Shown here: in pieces, positions 43,963 through 54,891 of the stretch
How positions within the stretch are numbered: position 1 is the first letter of the stretch
How the letters are laid out: each line of letters opens with the position of its first letter
NCBI GenBank assembly: GCA_963921195.1
Contig: OY992541.1
Coordinates: 13,000,644-13,064,643, forward strand
Reading direction: 5' to 3'
Length of the DNA stretch: 64,000 bases
Origin: Pegoplata infirma
Taxonomy: Eukaryota > Arthropoda > Insecta > Diptera > Anthomyiidae
Program-made: the position numbers and the translations under genes
The notes under the pieces: model-generated
Told to the model about the DNA's origin: nothing
The model's input: only the letters and a program-made list of their open reading frames with translations
Database searches by the model: none

Positions 43963-44651
43963 AAATGACAACTTTAAAAGACTTTGTTTTAAAAAAACTT
44001 AGAAAATTTTTGAAAAAAGTTTATCATATATAATTATATCAAGTTTAACTTATATATAATTAAATCAAGTTTATCTTATCGTGCATATAATTGCATCAAA
44101 TTATATTCGATTTGAATTTGAACAAAATTTTAAAAAAAGACTTTGAAAATTTTTGCTAAAATTTGTGATTTTTTTTTTTTTTTAGTTTATTTGCTGAGCT
44201 AATAGGGGGTTTAATACTGAGTTCAACAACATGATTTTCATCTTCCAATGCTCCTAACTTTTCAAGTTATAAAGCTTTAAAGTAAAAACGGTTTTTGGCT
44301 TATGAGCTTCACATTTTTCATCGGATCCAAATTTTATTTCTGCCGTTGTATATTTAATAAAAATACCTTTAAAATGGTATAAAACATGTATAAACTTTTT
44401 TACTCACCAACGGCCAAATAATGAGTTTTAAGTTTTTTTCGGAAGTTTTTTCAGACAAAAATAATTTTATCTGAAAATATTGCTATCATAAGTTCGAACC
44501 AAATACACTTTTAGTTATTGGCAACAAATAAAGCTTTGATTTGAGCTTGATCTGAGGACTTTAGCTCTCTTAAAACCAGAGATATTGATGGTTAAACATT
44601 AAAGTTTTAAAATATTTTTTTCTTCGGATTAAATAATATATCACAAAATCC

Positions 44652-46045
44652 ACCAGAAAACACATAAAAAATGCTATTTTCTGACCTTAGGTCTTTCAAT
44701 TTTCTTTATATTGACGGTATGCATTCTCAATAAAGCCAATAAAACATATCCATTTTCAGTTTTTTTAATTTTAAAAAAATCGCGATTTTTTCGCGAATTT
44801 AATTTTCTTCAAAAATTTAAAAAATCAAAAAAGTATGTTAATTTGAACAGCCATATCTTCAAAAGTAACTATCGGATTTCTACGATTCAAAAAGCATTTA
44901 ATTCAAACGTTCGTCCTTTTTTATACCAATGCAATAAAAAAAAAGTTTTTCCAAAAAAAGTGCATTTTTGATGCAAATGCAATTTTTTGATGCATTTTTC
45001 AAAACTTTCTCCCCCTTCAATTTTTTTGAAACCTGCATAATTTGAAAATATGGCATTTTTTACACAAAATTGAGTACCGTTTTTTTTGTGACGGCGTTTC
45101 AAAAAATTTTCGTGATTTTTTTAAAACTACTTATTTGATTTTTTCCATACAAAAAATCTATTTAATGTTTATTTGGCAATTTTATCAAAAAAGTATGTAA
45201 CTTTAAAAAGCCATTTCTTCGAAAGTATCTATCGGATTTCTACGACTCAAAAAGCATTCGATTCAACTGGTTATCCGTTTTTATACCAATGCACTAACAA
45301 AAAATATTTTTTTAAAAAAATGCATTTTTGATGCAAATGCAATTTTTGGATGCATTTTTTAAAACTTTCTCCCCTTCAATTTGTTTGAAACCTGCATAAA
45401 TCGAAAATATAGCATTTTTTACATAAAACTGGGTGCATTTTTTTTGTGACGGCGTTTCACAAAATTTTCGTGATTTTTTTAAAAAATGCTTATGTAGTTT
45501 TTCCTTAGACTAAAATTTTTTTTTGTTATTTTATGAATTTTATGAAAAAATTGTATGGAAAAACCAATAAGGTATTATTAAAAAAATTACAAAATTTTTA
45601 CGAAACTCCGTCACAAAAAAAGCTGTACGCAATTTTGTGTAAAAAATGCTATATTTTCGATTTATGCAGGTTTAAAAAAAATTGAAGGGGGACAAAGTTT
45701 TAAAAAATGCATCCAAAAAATGCATTTGCATCAAAAATGCACTTTTTTTTAAAATATTTTTTTTTATTACATTAATATAAAGTAAGACTATCCTCTGAAA
45801 CGAATGCTTTTTGAATTGAAGAAATCCGATAGATACTTCCGAAGATATGGCTATTCAAAGTAGCATACTTTTTTGATTTTTTCAATTTTTGAAGAAAATT
45901 AAATTCGCGAAAAAATCGCGATTTTTTTTAAATATAAAAAACTGAAAATGGATATGTTTAATTGGCTCTATAGAGCACATGTGTACAAAAAATTAGATAA
46001 ATTTGAAGACCCTCGGTCAGATTTTATAAAATCTTTGCTGGATTT
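44652..46045. mobile_element. Asymmetric foldback element with three repeat blocks
   Basis: 44652-44830 mirrors 45880-46045 (CATATCCATTTTCAGTTTTT and its complement; TTCGCGAATTTAATTTTCTT and its complement). Inside are two direct ~350-bp blocks (44835-45110, 45185-45470), marked by ATCGGATTTCTACGA and TTTTTGATGCAAATGC, and one inverted block (45550-45870). A related fragment appears at 52690-52870. Frames at 44711-44971 and 44887-45102 lie in the blocks and are not genes. Confidence 0.65.
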
Positions 46046-46200
46046 CATGATATAATTATATCAAAATATAATTATTTTTGAAATATTTTTGTTAAAATTC
46101 AGTGATTTAACTTTTTTTTTAAATTTGAAGAACGAAAACGCATTAAAAAATCATTTAGATTAAAAAAAAATTAAAAAAAAATAATTTTTTTCTTGACTTA

Positions 46201-46800
46201 CAAGGGAAGTCTCCCTAGTGTCACCCGCGGATCTTTATGGAATTGGTTTTATTTTGTAGAGCAGAAAAAATAAAGGGACACGTATTTTTTTTTAGCGGCT
46301 CAAATTCATATTTAGGGGGTAAAAAGGAGGGGGGAAGACAAGGCCATTTTTCAGTTTTTTTCGTTTATCTCCTATACTATGCAAAGAAACCTAGTCATGT
46401 TGCATACCAAATGAAAGGTCTTTGGAAAACCTATCTACGTGTGCTAAGAACGTGTCCAAACATGCACAACTTTTCGTCATATTGAGTAAAATACTAAAAT
46501 TTTAGGACATTTTTGTTAATAAGTCGAAAAATATTAACTTCTATGGCCCGTTGTTAACACCACGAGATAGGTATTTTTAATACCTTTAATCTGATACCAC
46601 ACATGCCTATATTAATTTTGTTTAAATAGGCTTAAATCGTGAAAAACTGAAAAAGGTCAATTTCCCCCCATACAAATCGACCCCTCTAAAAAATGAATTT
46701 GGGCCGCTAAAAAAAAATACGTGTCGAATTAATTTTCGTTCTTAACAAAATATTCAAATTTCATGAAGATCGGAGGGTGACACCAGGGAGACTTCCCTTG
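46201..46800. mobile_element. 600-bp MITE, CAAGGGAAGTCTCCC family, copy 1
   Basis: Ends CAAGGGAAGTCTCCCTAGTG and (reverse) CAAGGGAAGTCTCCCTGGTG continue as inverted repeats for about 45 bp. It is flanked by an exact 3-bp duplication TTA (46198-46200 and 46801-46803). A second copy is at 59751-60346 in opposite orientation. 3-bp duplications occur in PIF/Harbinger and CACTA superfamilies; the TIR matches neither clearly. The 82-codon frame at 46237 is not credible as a gene. Confidence 0.9.
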
Positions 46801-46803
46801 TTA

Positions 46804-47420
46804 GTCGGGAATCGAACTCAGGGTCCTCAAGAATTATATATTATCATATATGATGCAATATAGAAAGTTATATTACTATATATAAATAATATTTATTTCT
46901 AAATATTATCATAAAAAATAAACTAATCAATATTTTTAAGTTTAGTAAAAAATTAAAGCTTCTAAAACATATTTTCTTTAAAAAAAAAAATTAAAAAAAA
47001 CTAATTTTTTTCTTAGCTCAGCCGGGGATCGAACCCAGGGTCCCTAGGAACCATATATTAACTTATATGATGTAATATATAAAATTATATAACTATAAAT
47101 AAATAATATTTATTTTTAGATTTTATCATAAAAATTTAATTATTCAATATTTTTAAGTTTAGAAAAAACAAGAAGCTTTAAAAACATATTTTCTTTTTTA
47201 AAAAATTGAAAAAAAAATAGTTTTTTTCTGGGTTGAGCCGGGAATCGAACTCGGGGTCCCAAAGCATCATATATTATCTTATATGATCTTATATAAAGTT
47301 ACACACAACTATTTAAGTAATATGCATTTTTTTAAAATTTAATTTTTAAAATCCAATATGCATTTTTTAAAGTTTTAAAATACAATGGATTAAACAGATT
47401 TTTTTTCTATTTAAAAATTT
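46804..47420. repeat. Tandem ~210-bp repeat, each with a B-box-like word
   Basis: Three units start near 46804, 47010 and 47228. On the minus strand each has GAGTTCGATTCCCG or GGGTTCGATCCCCGG, like a tRNA T-loop/B box, next to an ATATATGAT-rich stretch and TTTTTAAGTTTAG. I find no A box upstream, so these are not tRNAs. The repeat may derive from a tRNA-related SINE amplified in tandem. Confidence 0.6.
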
Positions 47421-48410
47421 ATAGAATTTATATATATTTTTTTTTACTGATTTTAGGTGCTTTGAGAATCATATATAATTATACAAGCTCTCTTGTATAC
47501 TTAAATAAAAATATATATGATGCAACATTAAAAAAAAAATATTGAAATACTGTCTTATAAAAGTATGCATAATTATATATAAAACATTGTGAAAGAAAAA
47601 AATATTTTTTACCTTATACAATTGTATAACATTTTATATAGCGTTACATGTACCACCATTTAAAATTATATATAGAGTTTAAAAAAAAATTGTATTTATA
47701 TGGTACCTTACAAAACTATATGCGGTATCTCATAAGCCATTTATAATTATATCTTTGATAATATTAAAAAAATAAATGTTTGATGCCATGTATAGTTTTA
47801 TATAACTGTACATAGAGTTATATGTGCGACCATATAAAATTATATTTGAAAAAAAAAAATTTCGTTTTTTAAGATGGAACCATATATAGTTTTAAATGGT
47901 TTCTTGTAAGTCATATATAATTTTAAATGGTTTCTTGTAAGTCATATGTAATTATATATATAGTGATATTGGATTTTTTTTAAATATGCTCGTATACGTT
48001 ATTTGATATTAAGTCACATATAAATATGTATGCAATCAGATTAAGTTATATGTGTCACATATGATTATGTCTCCCACATGTATTTATATATTATTATGGT
48101 TATCATTAGATGTAATTTTATATAACTCCATTTAAAAAATTTGGAAAAACTCAATGCGAGATATAATTATATACTTTTTTTGATATGAAAACATATTATT
48201 TCATATGGCTATATATACATACATCAAATAATGTAAAATTATATGTATTCATTTTTACTCGGGTTATGAATAAATAAAATTGAAATTGAAAAAAAATTTA
48301 AATATATATATGGTGCCGAATCGGGGGAGAAAAGTTTTCTAAGTCCCGAGAAAATTTTTTTAAATTTCCAGACACAAATAATTTTTGTGTTTTGGAGGTA
48401 AGAATATTAT

Positions 48411-49519
48411 GGGTAATTCCAAAAATTTTCGCCCCACTGTTCGGAAACATGCCTTTGGACGCCACTGAGAATTTGGCTCATAGATATCCAAGTTTATATG
48501 CGATATGTTGCATTTTTGGATTTTCAAAATTTGCTGTAGTTTTCAAATTATCGCGGGTCAAAGTTCGACTTTTTTAGCAAAAGTCAGAAAAATACATGAC
48601 GTTTAACGTGCTCTAACTTTTTATTTAGTAATCCGATTATCACAAGTAATGGCTCATATGAAAGCTTAATTCTTCTTCTTTTAGGAAAAATTTTCAAAAG
48701 CATACGGTTTTTTTTCAAAAGTGTTGCAAAAATTCAAAAACATTTTTTTTTTGCGAATATTTAAAAAAACACATCTTCGATTTTTTTTAAAAAAAAGTTT
48801 GGTGATAAACAATACTGTTTTGTACAACATATCCAAAATTCAGAGTGGGATCCCAATGGGATCAAAAAATATTCTGGTTTTAGTACGAAGTTCTTAAATT
48901 TTACCTTAGAAAATTAAAATTTTATGTTTCTTAATATAAAAATTTAAATTTTCAAAGAAAATTATACTATTAAAATTTTGAAAACATTCAAAACATTAGA
49001 AATTTAAATTTTCTAAGGGAAAAATATGAGAACCTCGTACTTAAAACAGAATATTTTTTGATCCCATGGAGATCCCACTCTGAATTTTTAATATGTTATA
49101 CAAAACATTGTTATTTTTCACCAGAATTTTTTTAAAAAAAATCGAAGACGTGTTTTTTTAAATATTCGAAAAGAAAAAATGTGTTTGCATTTTTGCATCA
49201 TTTCTGTAAAAAAAACTGTGTTGTTTTAAAAATATTTTCTAAAAGAAGAACCCCAGCTTTCACATGAGCCTAAATTTGTGAAAATCGGGTCATTGGTTAA
49301 GAAGTTACAGCTCTTTAAACGTGATGTATTTTTCTTACTTTTGCTTAAAAAGTCAATCTTTGACCCGCCATAATTCGTTAAATACACCAAATGTAAAAAA
49401 ACGATATATGGTACATATATCATATTTATGAGGGCTATCTATGTGTCAAGGTTCAAATTAATCTGAGACACCATTTCCAAAAATGACTAAAATTTGAGCT
49501 AAATTTTCTGGAATGGCCC
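48411..49519. mobile_element. 1.1-kb foldback element with GGGYMATTCC ends
   Basis: Ends GGGTAATTCCAAAAATTTTC and (reverse) GGGCCATTCCAGAAAATTTA are inverted, flanked by TTAT (48407-48410 and 49520-49523). The arms mirror one another to a centre near 48950, e.g. ATTCAGAGTGGGATCCC at 48839 and GGGATCTCC-type sequence at 49068. Outer parts have diverged more than the core. No transposase is present. A related end may lie at 34473. Confidence 0.7.
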
Positions 49520-49523
49520 TTAT

Positions 49524-50652
49524 TAAAAATGATTTAAACAAAAAAAAAATTTGCCAAATTTTGAAGTCCTGGATAAAAAATATTTTTGGTACATATTTTG
49601 CGTTTTGAATTAAAAATGTATTATCAAAGTTTTAAGAAAATTTTTTTTAAATTTCGATTTTTTTTTTAAATTTTTATGTCCCGGACACATTTTTTTTGGC
49701 AATTTTTTTTTGCATTTCCCGAAAAAACTTGGGATAAATTTTAAAATTATGAGATAAAAAAATTATTTTATGCAAAATTCTACATATTTTATCTTATAAT
49801 ATGAAATTATATACAATTATATCAAATTAGATAAACCCAATATTCGGATCAAAAGCGATCATATTTAATCTAACAAATTTTGAGCTTTTTTGATCCACCA
49901 ATTTCATCATCTTATTTTATCTAAATACGTGTTGGGCCATATTAAATTATATATGGCTCAATTTCAAATTATATATGGGCCTGTACATTTATTTTTAGTC
50001 GGGTATTAATATTATTATTAATGCACTAAAAAATTCAAAATATGCACTAAAAAATCTTAAAATATGCACTTAAAAATAAAATGTGCACAATAAAAAATCT
50101 TGTTTTCATAGAAAAAACTTCTTAAAAAACAAAAAATAACGCCAGGTTTAAGTAGTAATATTTAAAACTTTATATACCCGGCTAAAAATGTTGAATATCA
50201 TCATATATGATATCATATATGAGACCATATGCAGTATTATATATACACGAGTAAAAAAAAGTTATATGACACAATATTTAATTATATATATTGAACAGAT
50301 ATGCTTTTATGTATTTCCATATTAATTTTGATCCGAAAATTGGCGGATCGAATATTATATTCGACCCGCCAATTAATCAAATTCTATTATTTTTGATAAA
50401 ATAATATCAAATTTGATTAAGTTTGATCCCAAAAATGGGTCAATCTAATTGTATTAAATCATATCTTATCTGCTAAAATTTGATAAATTTTTATATAATT
50501 AGATGAAATCTGGTAAAATTTTTTGGAATTTTAAACGTGATATTAGAAATTATTTTATCAGATTGGAAAACATTATCAATAAGAACAGTTTTTATTGCAT
50601 TCTTCGGAATTTTTTCGGGACTTAGCAAATTATTAAAAATTTGACAATTTTT
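49524..50652. other. AT-rich; CCCGRSTAAAAA family fragments, no gene
   Basis: A right-type end TTTTTAGTCGGGTA lies near 49985-49998 and left-type ends CCCGGCTAAAAATG near 50178 and ACGAGTAAAAAAAAG near 50245. 50338-50376 is a short palindrome around AATTGGCGGATCGAATATTA. Long stretches are TATATGATATC-type words. No gene is recognised. Confidence 0.45.
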
Positions 50653-50753
50653 TTACCCTCCAACTACATTATGGGGGTATACTCACTTTGTCATTCCGTG
50701 TGTAACGCATCGAAATATCGGTCGGGGACCCCATAATGTATATATATTACTAG
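50653..50753 (+). mobile_element. Helentron/DINE-1-like family A, 5' end only
   Basis: TTTACCCTCCAACTACATTA through AAATATCGGTCGGGGACCCC and TATATATTA, then an abrupt junction with the ACTAGC repeat. The GTCY tract and 3' half are missing. Confidence 0.7.
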
Positions 50754-51250
50754 CTTACCATCCCGGTACTTCGTTATCAGTTGCATTGAATATCGGATAA
50801 TAGAAGGATCAGAATTGCTCTACCGATTTCAAGAAAATTCCCCTACGTAGTCTTTGTTTTATTTACTTGTGCACGTTTAAGTCTTTCATAAAATAATATT
50901 TTAATGAATAATTTAAACAATAAAATTTGAATAATTTTCGAACCCTTATATCGGGACTTTGGATTTTGAGTGAATAAATATTTCAGTGAATAAAGAAATT
51001 GGAATAAAAATAAGTTTGAGTGAAAAAACTTATAGTATAGAGAGAAAAAAATATGGAGTAATAAAAGTTAAATACGAAAAATTTGAGTAAAAGGTATCAT
51101 TCCATATTGTTCTCTACTCTATTCCACTTCGTTCTTAGCCATTTTACCCCACTAAGAAGCGGAATTTTAAAAATTTATTTTTCCCAGAATGTTTTTTACT
51201 GAATTCTCCTACATTAAAAAGTTTTAGATTCTAGAAAATATAAAAAATTT
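50754..51250 (+). mobile_element. Dispersed repeat with ACTAGC terminus, copy 2
   Basis: Starts ACTAGCTTACCATCCCGGTA CTTCG and matches the minus strand of 7445-8021 over some 370 bp (TTTTGGATTTTGAGTGAATA, ATTCCACTTCGTTC). It runs into the 16-bp minisatellite, whose unit resembles internal GGTAC words of this repeat. Confidence 0.6.
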
Positions 51251-51317
51251 CTATAAATATAATTTCAGAAAATAAGAAAGTACCAAAAAATGTACTTTCG
51301 GTACATTTAATATAAAG

Positions 51318-52197
51318 GGTACTTTTTATAAAAGGTACTTTTTATAAAAGGTAATTTTTATAAAAGGTACTTTTTATAAAAGGTACTTTTTATAAAAGGT
51401 ACTTTTTATAAAAGGTACTTTTATAAAAGGTACTTTTTATAAAAGTTACTTTTTATAAAAGGTACTTTTTATAAAAGGTACTTTTTATAAAAGGTACTTT
51501 TTATAAAAGGTACTTTTTATAAAAGGTACTTTTTATAAACGGTACTTTTTATTAAAGGTACTTTTTATAAAAGATACTTTGTATAAAAGGTACATTTTAT
51601 AAAAAGTACCTTATAAAAGGTTTTTATAAACGGTACTTTTTATAAAATGTACTTTTTATAAAAGGTACTTTTTATAAAAGGTACTTTTTATAAAAGGTAC
51701 TTTTTATAAAAGGTACTTTTTATAAAAGGTACTTTTTATAAAACGTACTTTTTATAAAAGGTACTTTTTATAAAAGGTACTTTTTATAAAAGGTACTTTT
51801 TATAAAAGGTACTTTTTATAAAAGGTACTTTTTATAAAAGGTACTTTTTATAAAAGGTACTTTTTATAAAAGGTACTTTTTATAAAAGGTACTTTTTATA
51901 AAAGGTACTTTTTATAAAAGGTACTTTTTATAAAAGGTACTTTTTATAAAAGGTACTTTTTATAAAAGGTACTTTTTATAAAAGTACCTTCTATAAAAAA
52001 ATACCTTTTATAAAAAGTACCTTCTATAAAAAGTACCTTTTATAAAAAGTACATTTTATAAAAAGTACCTTTTATAAGAAGTACCTTTCATAAAAGAACC
52101 TTTTATAAAAAGTAGTTTTTATAAAAAGTACCTTTTATAAAAAGTACCTTTTATAAAAAGTAACTTTTATAAAAAGTACCTTTTATAAATAGTACAT
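51318..52197. repeat. 16-bp minisatellite GGTACTTTTTATAAAA with inverted block
   Basis: About 40 near-perfect units GGTACTTTTTATAAAA run from 51318 to about 51982. From 51984 to 52197 about 13 units are in reverse orientation (AAAAAGTACCTTTTAT), after which a LINE tail intervenes and four forward units resume at 52566-52633. TTTTATAAAA within each unit is itself palindromic. The homogeneity suggests recent expansion. Confidence 0.95.
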
Positions 52198-52204
52198 TAA
52201 AAAA

Positions 52205-52565
52205 TCTATGGGCCAAAAAGAGGGGAGGACGGCAGTTACATAATACGAAGTAACCATGAAATTGACCTCATACTAGAAGGAACAAATGTAGTTAAGCTTA
52301 TTAAGGCCCAGAGGTTGCAGTGGGCAGGCCATGTAGCTAGAATGCCAGATGATAGAGCCTAAAAAATGAATCCTTAACGCTATGCCACACAGGACTAGAG
52401 TAAGAGGTAAACCAAGGTCAAGATGGCTAAATGGTGTTGAAGATGACTGCAGAAAAATCGGCATTAATAACTGGAAGAACTCGGCTAATAATAAATCCGA
52501 ATGGAAACGAAATGTGAATAAGGTTAAGGCCGACCCCGGGCTGTAACACCAAAAGATGATGATGA
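52205..52565 (+). pseudogene. LINE ORF2 C-terminus with (GAT)n tail
   Basis: In two frames it encodes the C-terminal region typical of many insect non-LTR retrotransposons: KAQRLQWAGHVARMPDDR (from about 52304), an in-frame stop/frameshift near 52360, then VRGKPRSRWLNGVEDDCRK and INNWKNSANNKSEWKRNVNK ending at a TAA around 52544-52546. It is followed by (GAT)n. Only the last ~115 residues are present and no RT motif remains, so it is a 5'-truncated dead copy inserted in the minisatellite. The (GAT)n tail resembles short-repeat 3' tails known in RTE-like and related clades; the clade is not assigned. Confidence 0.8.
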
Positions 52566-52633
52566 TGACTTTTTATAAAAGGTACTTTTTATAAAAGGTA
52601 CTTTTTATAAAAGGTACTTTTTATAAAAGGTAT
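52566..52633. repeat. 16-bp minisatellite, resumed after LINE tail
   Basis: Four forward GGTACTTTTTATAAAA units directly downstream of the LINE fragment, showing the LINE landed inside the array. Confidence 0.9.
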
Positions 52634-53338
52634 GTACTCGGATATTTACTTAAGCAGTTATCGCTCATCAAACTACAACATTTTTTCATATTTTGTGATT
52701 TTTAAAAAATGAAAATCGCGAATAAAATCTCTATATTTTCGAATTTAATAAAACTTTAAATGGGAATGTATAAATGGTTCCATAGTGTATCTATGTACAC
52801 AATCGAAAGATCCCAGGTCAAAAAATACCCTTCTCTCGTGCAGATTGATGGAAAAGGCGTATATTGTTCAAAACTATTTTTGAAAGTTGGGGGGGTCAAA
52901 ACTGATTTTTGAGACATGGTTTGTTCGGCATTTTTTCTTAGAATTTTATGCAGAATCCAAATATCCCATAGATTTTGTCAAAAATTTTGCTCCGAACAAT
53001 TCACTCCGCTCTAATGTTCGTAAACAGTGTAATAACATCAAATGATAATGATGCTGAAGTTTCATATTTTTGAGTTGCTCCTTAACTTGTAGTGAATTTT
53101 TGACATTATATTGTTCGGATACGATATTTTTCAGAATTTTACCAACAAATCTGGATAATTCATAGCACGGTACCTGACATATTTGAGAAAAAAATGCTAG
53201 GTGTTCAGAGAACACCTCCGCACATTAGACGGAGCGTCACTGCACAGGGAGGTATTTCTTGTACTTACCACAAGGTGGGTAAAGATGTGATGTGTTCTGT
53301 GACATGTCACTATTGAACCGGCACGGGTTTAGCAAGTA
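52634..53338. other. Unclassified; partly related to 44652-46045
   Basis: 52690-52870 resembles the terminal part of the 44652-46045 element (AAATCGCGAA, GTGTAT/GTACACA, GATCCCAGGTCA words). 52880-53338 includes a 90-codon minus frame (52946-53215) in which I recognise no family. 53200-53330 is GC-richer and unassigned. Confidence 0.35.
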
Positions 53339-53392
53339 GGAAAGCTATATTCGGCTGTGACGAATCTTTAAATACCCTCCATTAATGTAATG
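53339..53392 (-). repeat. Family A hairpin-end fragment
   Basis: TATTCGGCTGTGACGAATCT then AATACCCTCC matches the 3' hairpin terminus of family A Helentron-like elements (35783). It is isolated and truncated. Confidence 0.6.
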
Positions 53393-53744
53393 ATTTAAAA
53401 ACGAGCGAGCTTTGAAGATCCACATTATGTTAGTTTGGGTATGATTACCATTGAAATATAAGTGCCCTACCGTTGGATTTGTTTTATTATAAAAAGATTC
53501 CGTTAGCTCCCACCCACGTAGATGATTTAAATGGTTTTTTAATCTTAACGAATTTAAAATAAGTGTTTTTTTTTTTTTTTTTTTTTGTTTTGGTTTTGGT
53601 TTTGGTTCCACTCCTGTTGTGTTATATTTGGTGATAATCGGACATTGTACTCTAGGCCCAATGTATTTAAACTGTTCGCCCACGATATGTTATGTGTTAG
53701 AGCTACTAAACTTAAAAAAATTTAGTATACTGAAAGAGGGTTCG

Positions 53745-54891
53745 AGCAATGTAACGCATATGCAACTCAAGGGTAAATAAGTGGCCATCTTCCATACCTG
53801 ATTCTAAAAAAAGTGTATAATTCGGTGTGAATTTCGGTAAATTAATAACACGTTTGACAAAGTATCTTTGTAAGCAATCAATCTCGTCAAAATGTGAATG
53901 ACCCCATATTTGAGCTCCACACGATTGTATGGAACGGCAAACCGCATTTTACAGGTGGGTTTTAGTTTGAAACGATATATCCTTTTTACCCAAAAAATTA
54001 CTTCATGTTGAGTTTAATCAGTTTTTTGCAGAACTAAATCTTTTTGATACGTGTTTCGTAAATACACATTTTGGAGTTAGGATCATGCCAAGATAACAGT
54101 ATTCGTTGACTATTTCAATTTCCTCCCCATTGAATACCCAAATTTCATGATGTGCCATCCGTCCGCCATTTCGAAATACCATTATTTTAGACTTTGCCAA
54201 ATTTACTTCCAAGTTCCAGTAGTTGCAATAAGTTTTAAGTTTTTTTATCATTTTTTGTAGCACATTTACATCATCTGATATCAACACAATATCATCGGCG
54301 TATAACAACAGTCTGATATTTAAATTACCAACTTGTAAACCACCTTCAAGAAAATCATGGAGATCATTTATATATAATGAAAAAAGCAAAGGGGATAATA
54401 TGCACTATGTTTAACTCCTGAAGCAGTTTCAAATTTTTCTGATAGTTCTTGCCCATTCCACACTGTTGAATATGTTTCATTGTATACGCTTTCAATAAAA
54501 CGTACCATTTTCGTTGATACTCCCATAGCATGCAACTTATATATTAGGGATTTTCTTACGACTTTGTCAAAAGCCGCTTTGAAGTCAACAAAGAACGCGT
54601 AAACTTTTTTCCCCTCCTTAAACTTCAGGTGCACAATGGTCGTTAAATTATAAATATTGTCAACAGTGGAATATTCTCTTCTAAAACCGGCCTGGTACTC
54701 GGAGAGAATGTTGTACTGATAGACCCAATTATACAATCTTTCCGTGATAACAGCCATTAACACTTTAGCTATGGTGTTCATAAAAGAGATTCCTCTATAG
54801 TTACTTGTTTGATTAAAGTCACCTTTTTTAAAAATAGGGAATATTACACTTGTGGTGAAAGTTTTATCTGCTTGAAGATTATTATATAGAG
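53745..54891 (-). pseudogene. LINE ORF2, RT core and C-terminal region (frameshifted)
   Basis: First frame (54368-54891) has FPIFKKGD, NYRGISF, the AGFRREYST motif and FVDFKAAFD (motif A aspartates). Near 54370-54400, in the expected G-V-K-x-G-x-x-L-S-P-x-L-F motif, a small indel shifts the frame. The second frame (54018-54389) resumes with LFSLYINDL and the catalytic LYADDIVL (YADD). A further shift near 54018 leads to the SCGAQIWG, INLPKFTPNYTLFLESG region at about 53745-53945. Catalytic aspartates survive but the protein cannot be made intact. Confidence 0.85.

Larger units (their letters stand above)
43398..48263. mobile_element. Large AT-rich element with CCCGAGTAAAAA ends (tentative)
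   Basis: Left end CCCGAGTAAAAATTTTTG and right end ATTTTTACTCGGG are inverted and flanked by TT on both sides. The same ends bound the 618-bp palindrome at 6497-7114. The interior has GATCCGAAAAATGG words (43480-43640), AT-rich TATATAATTATATC words throughout, tRNA-like boxes, and nested elements at about 44652-46045 and 46201-46800. It could also be two unrelated ends of neighbouring copies, since only the terminal ~14 bases match. Confidence 0.45.
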
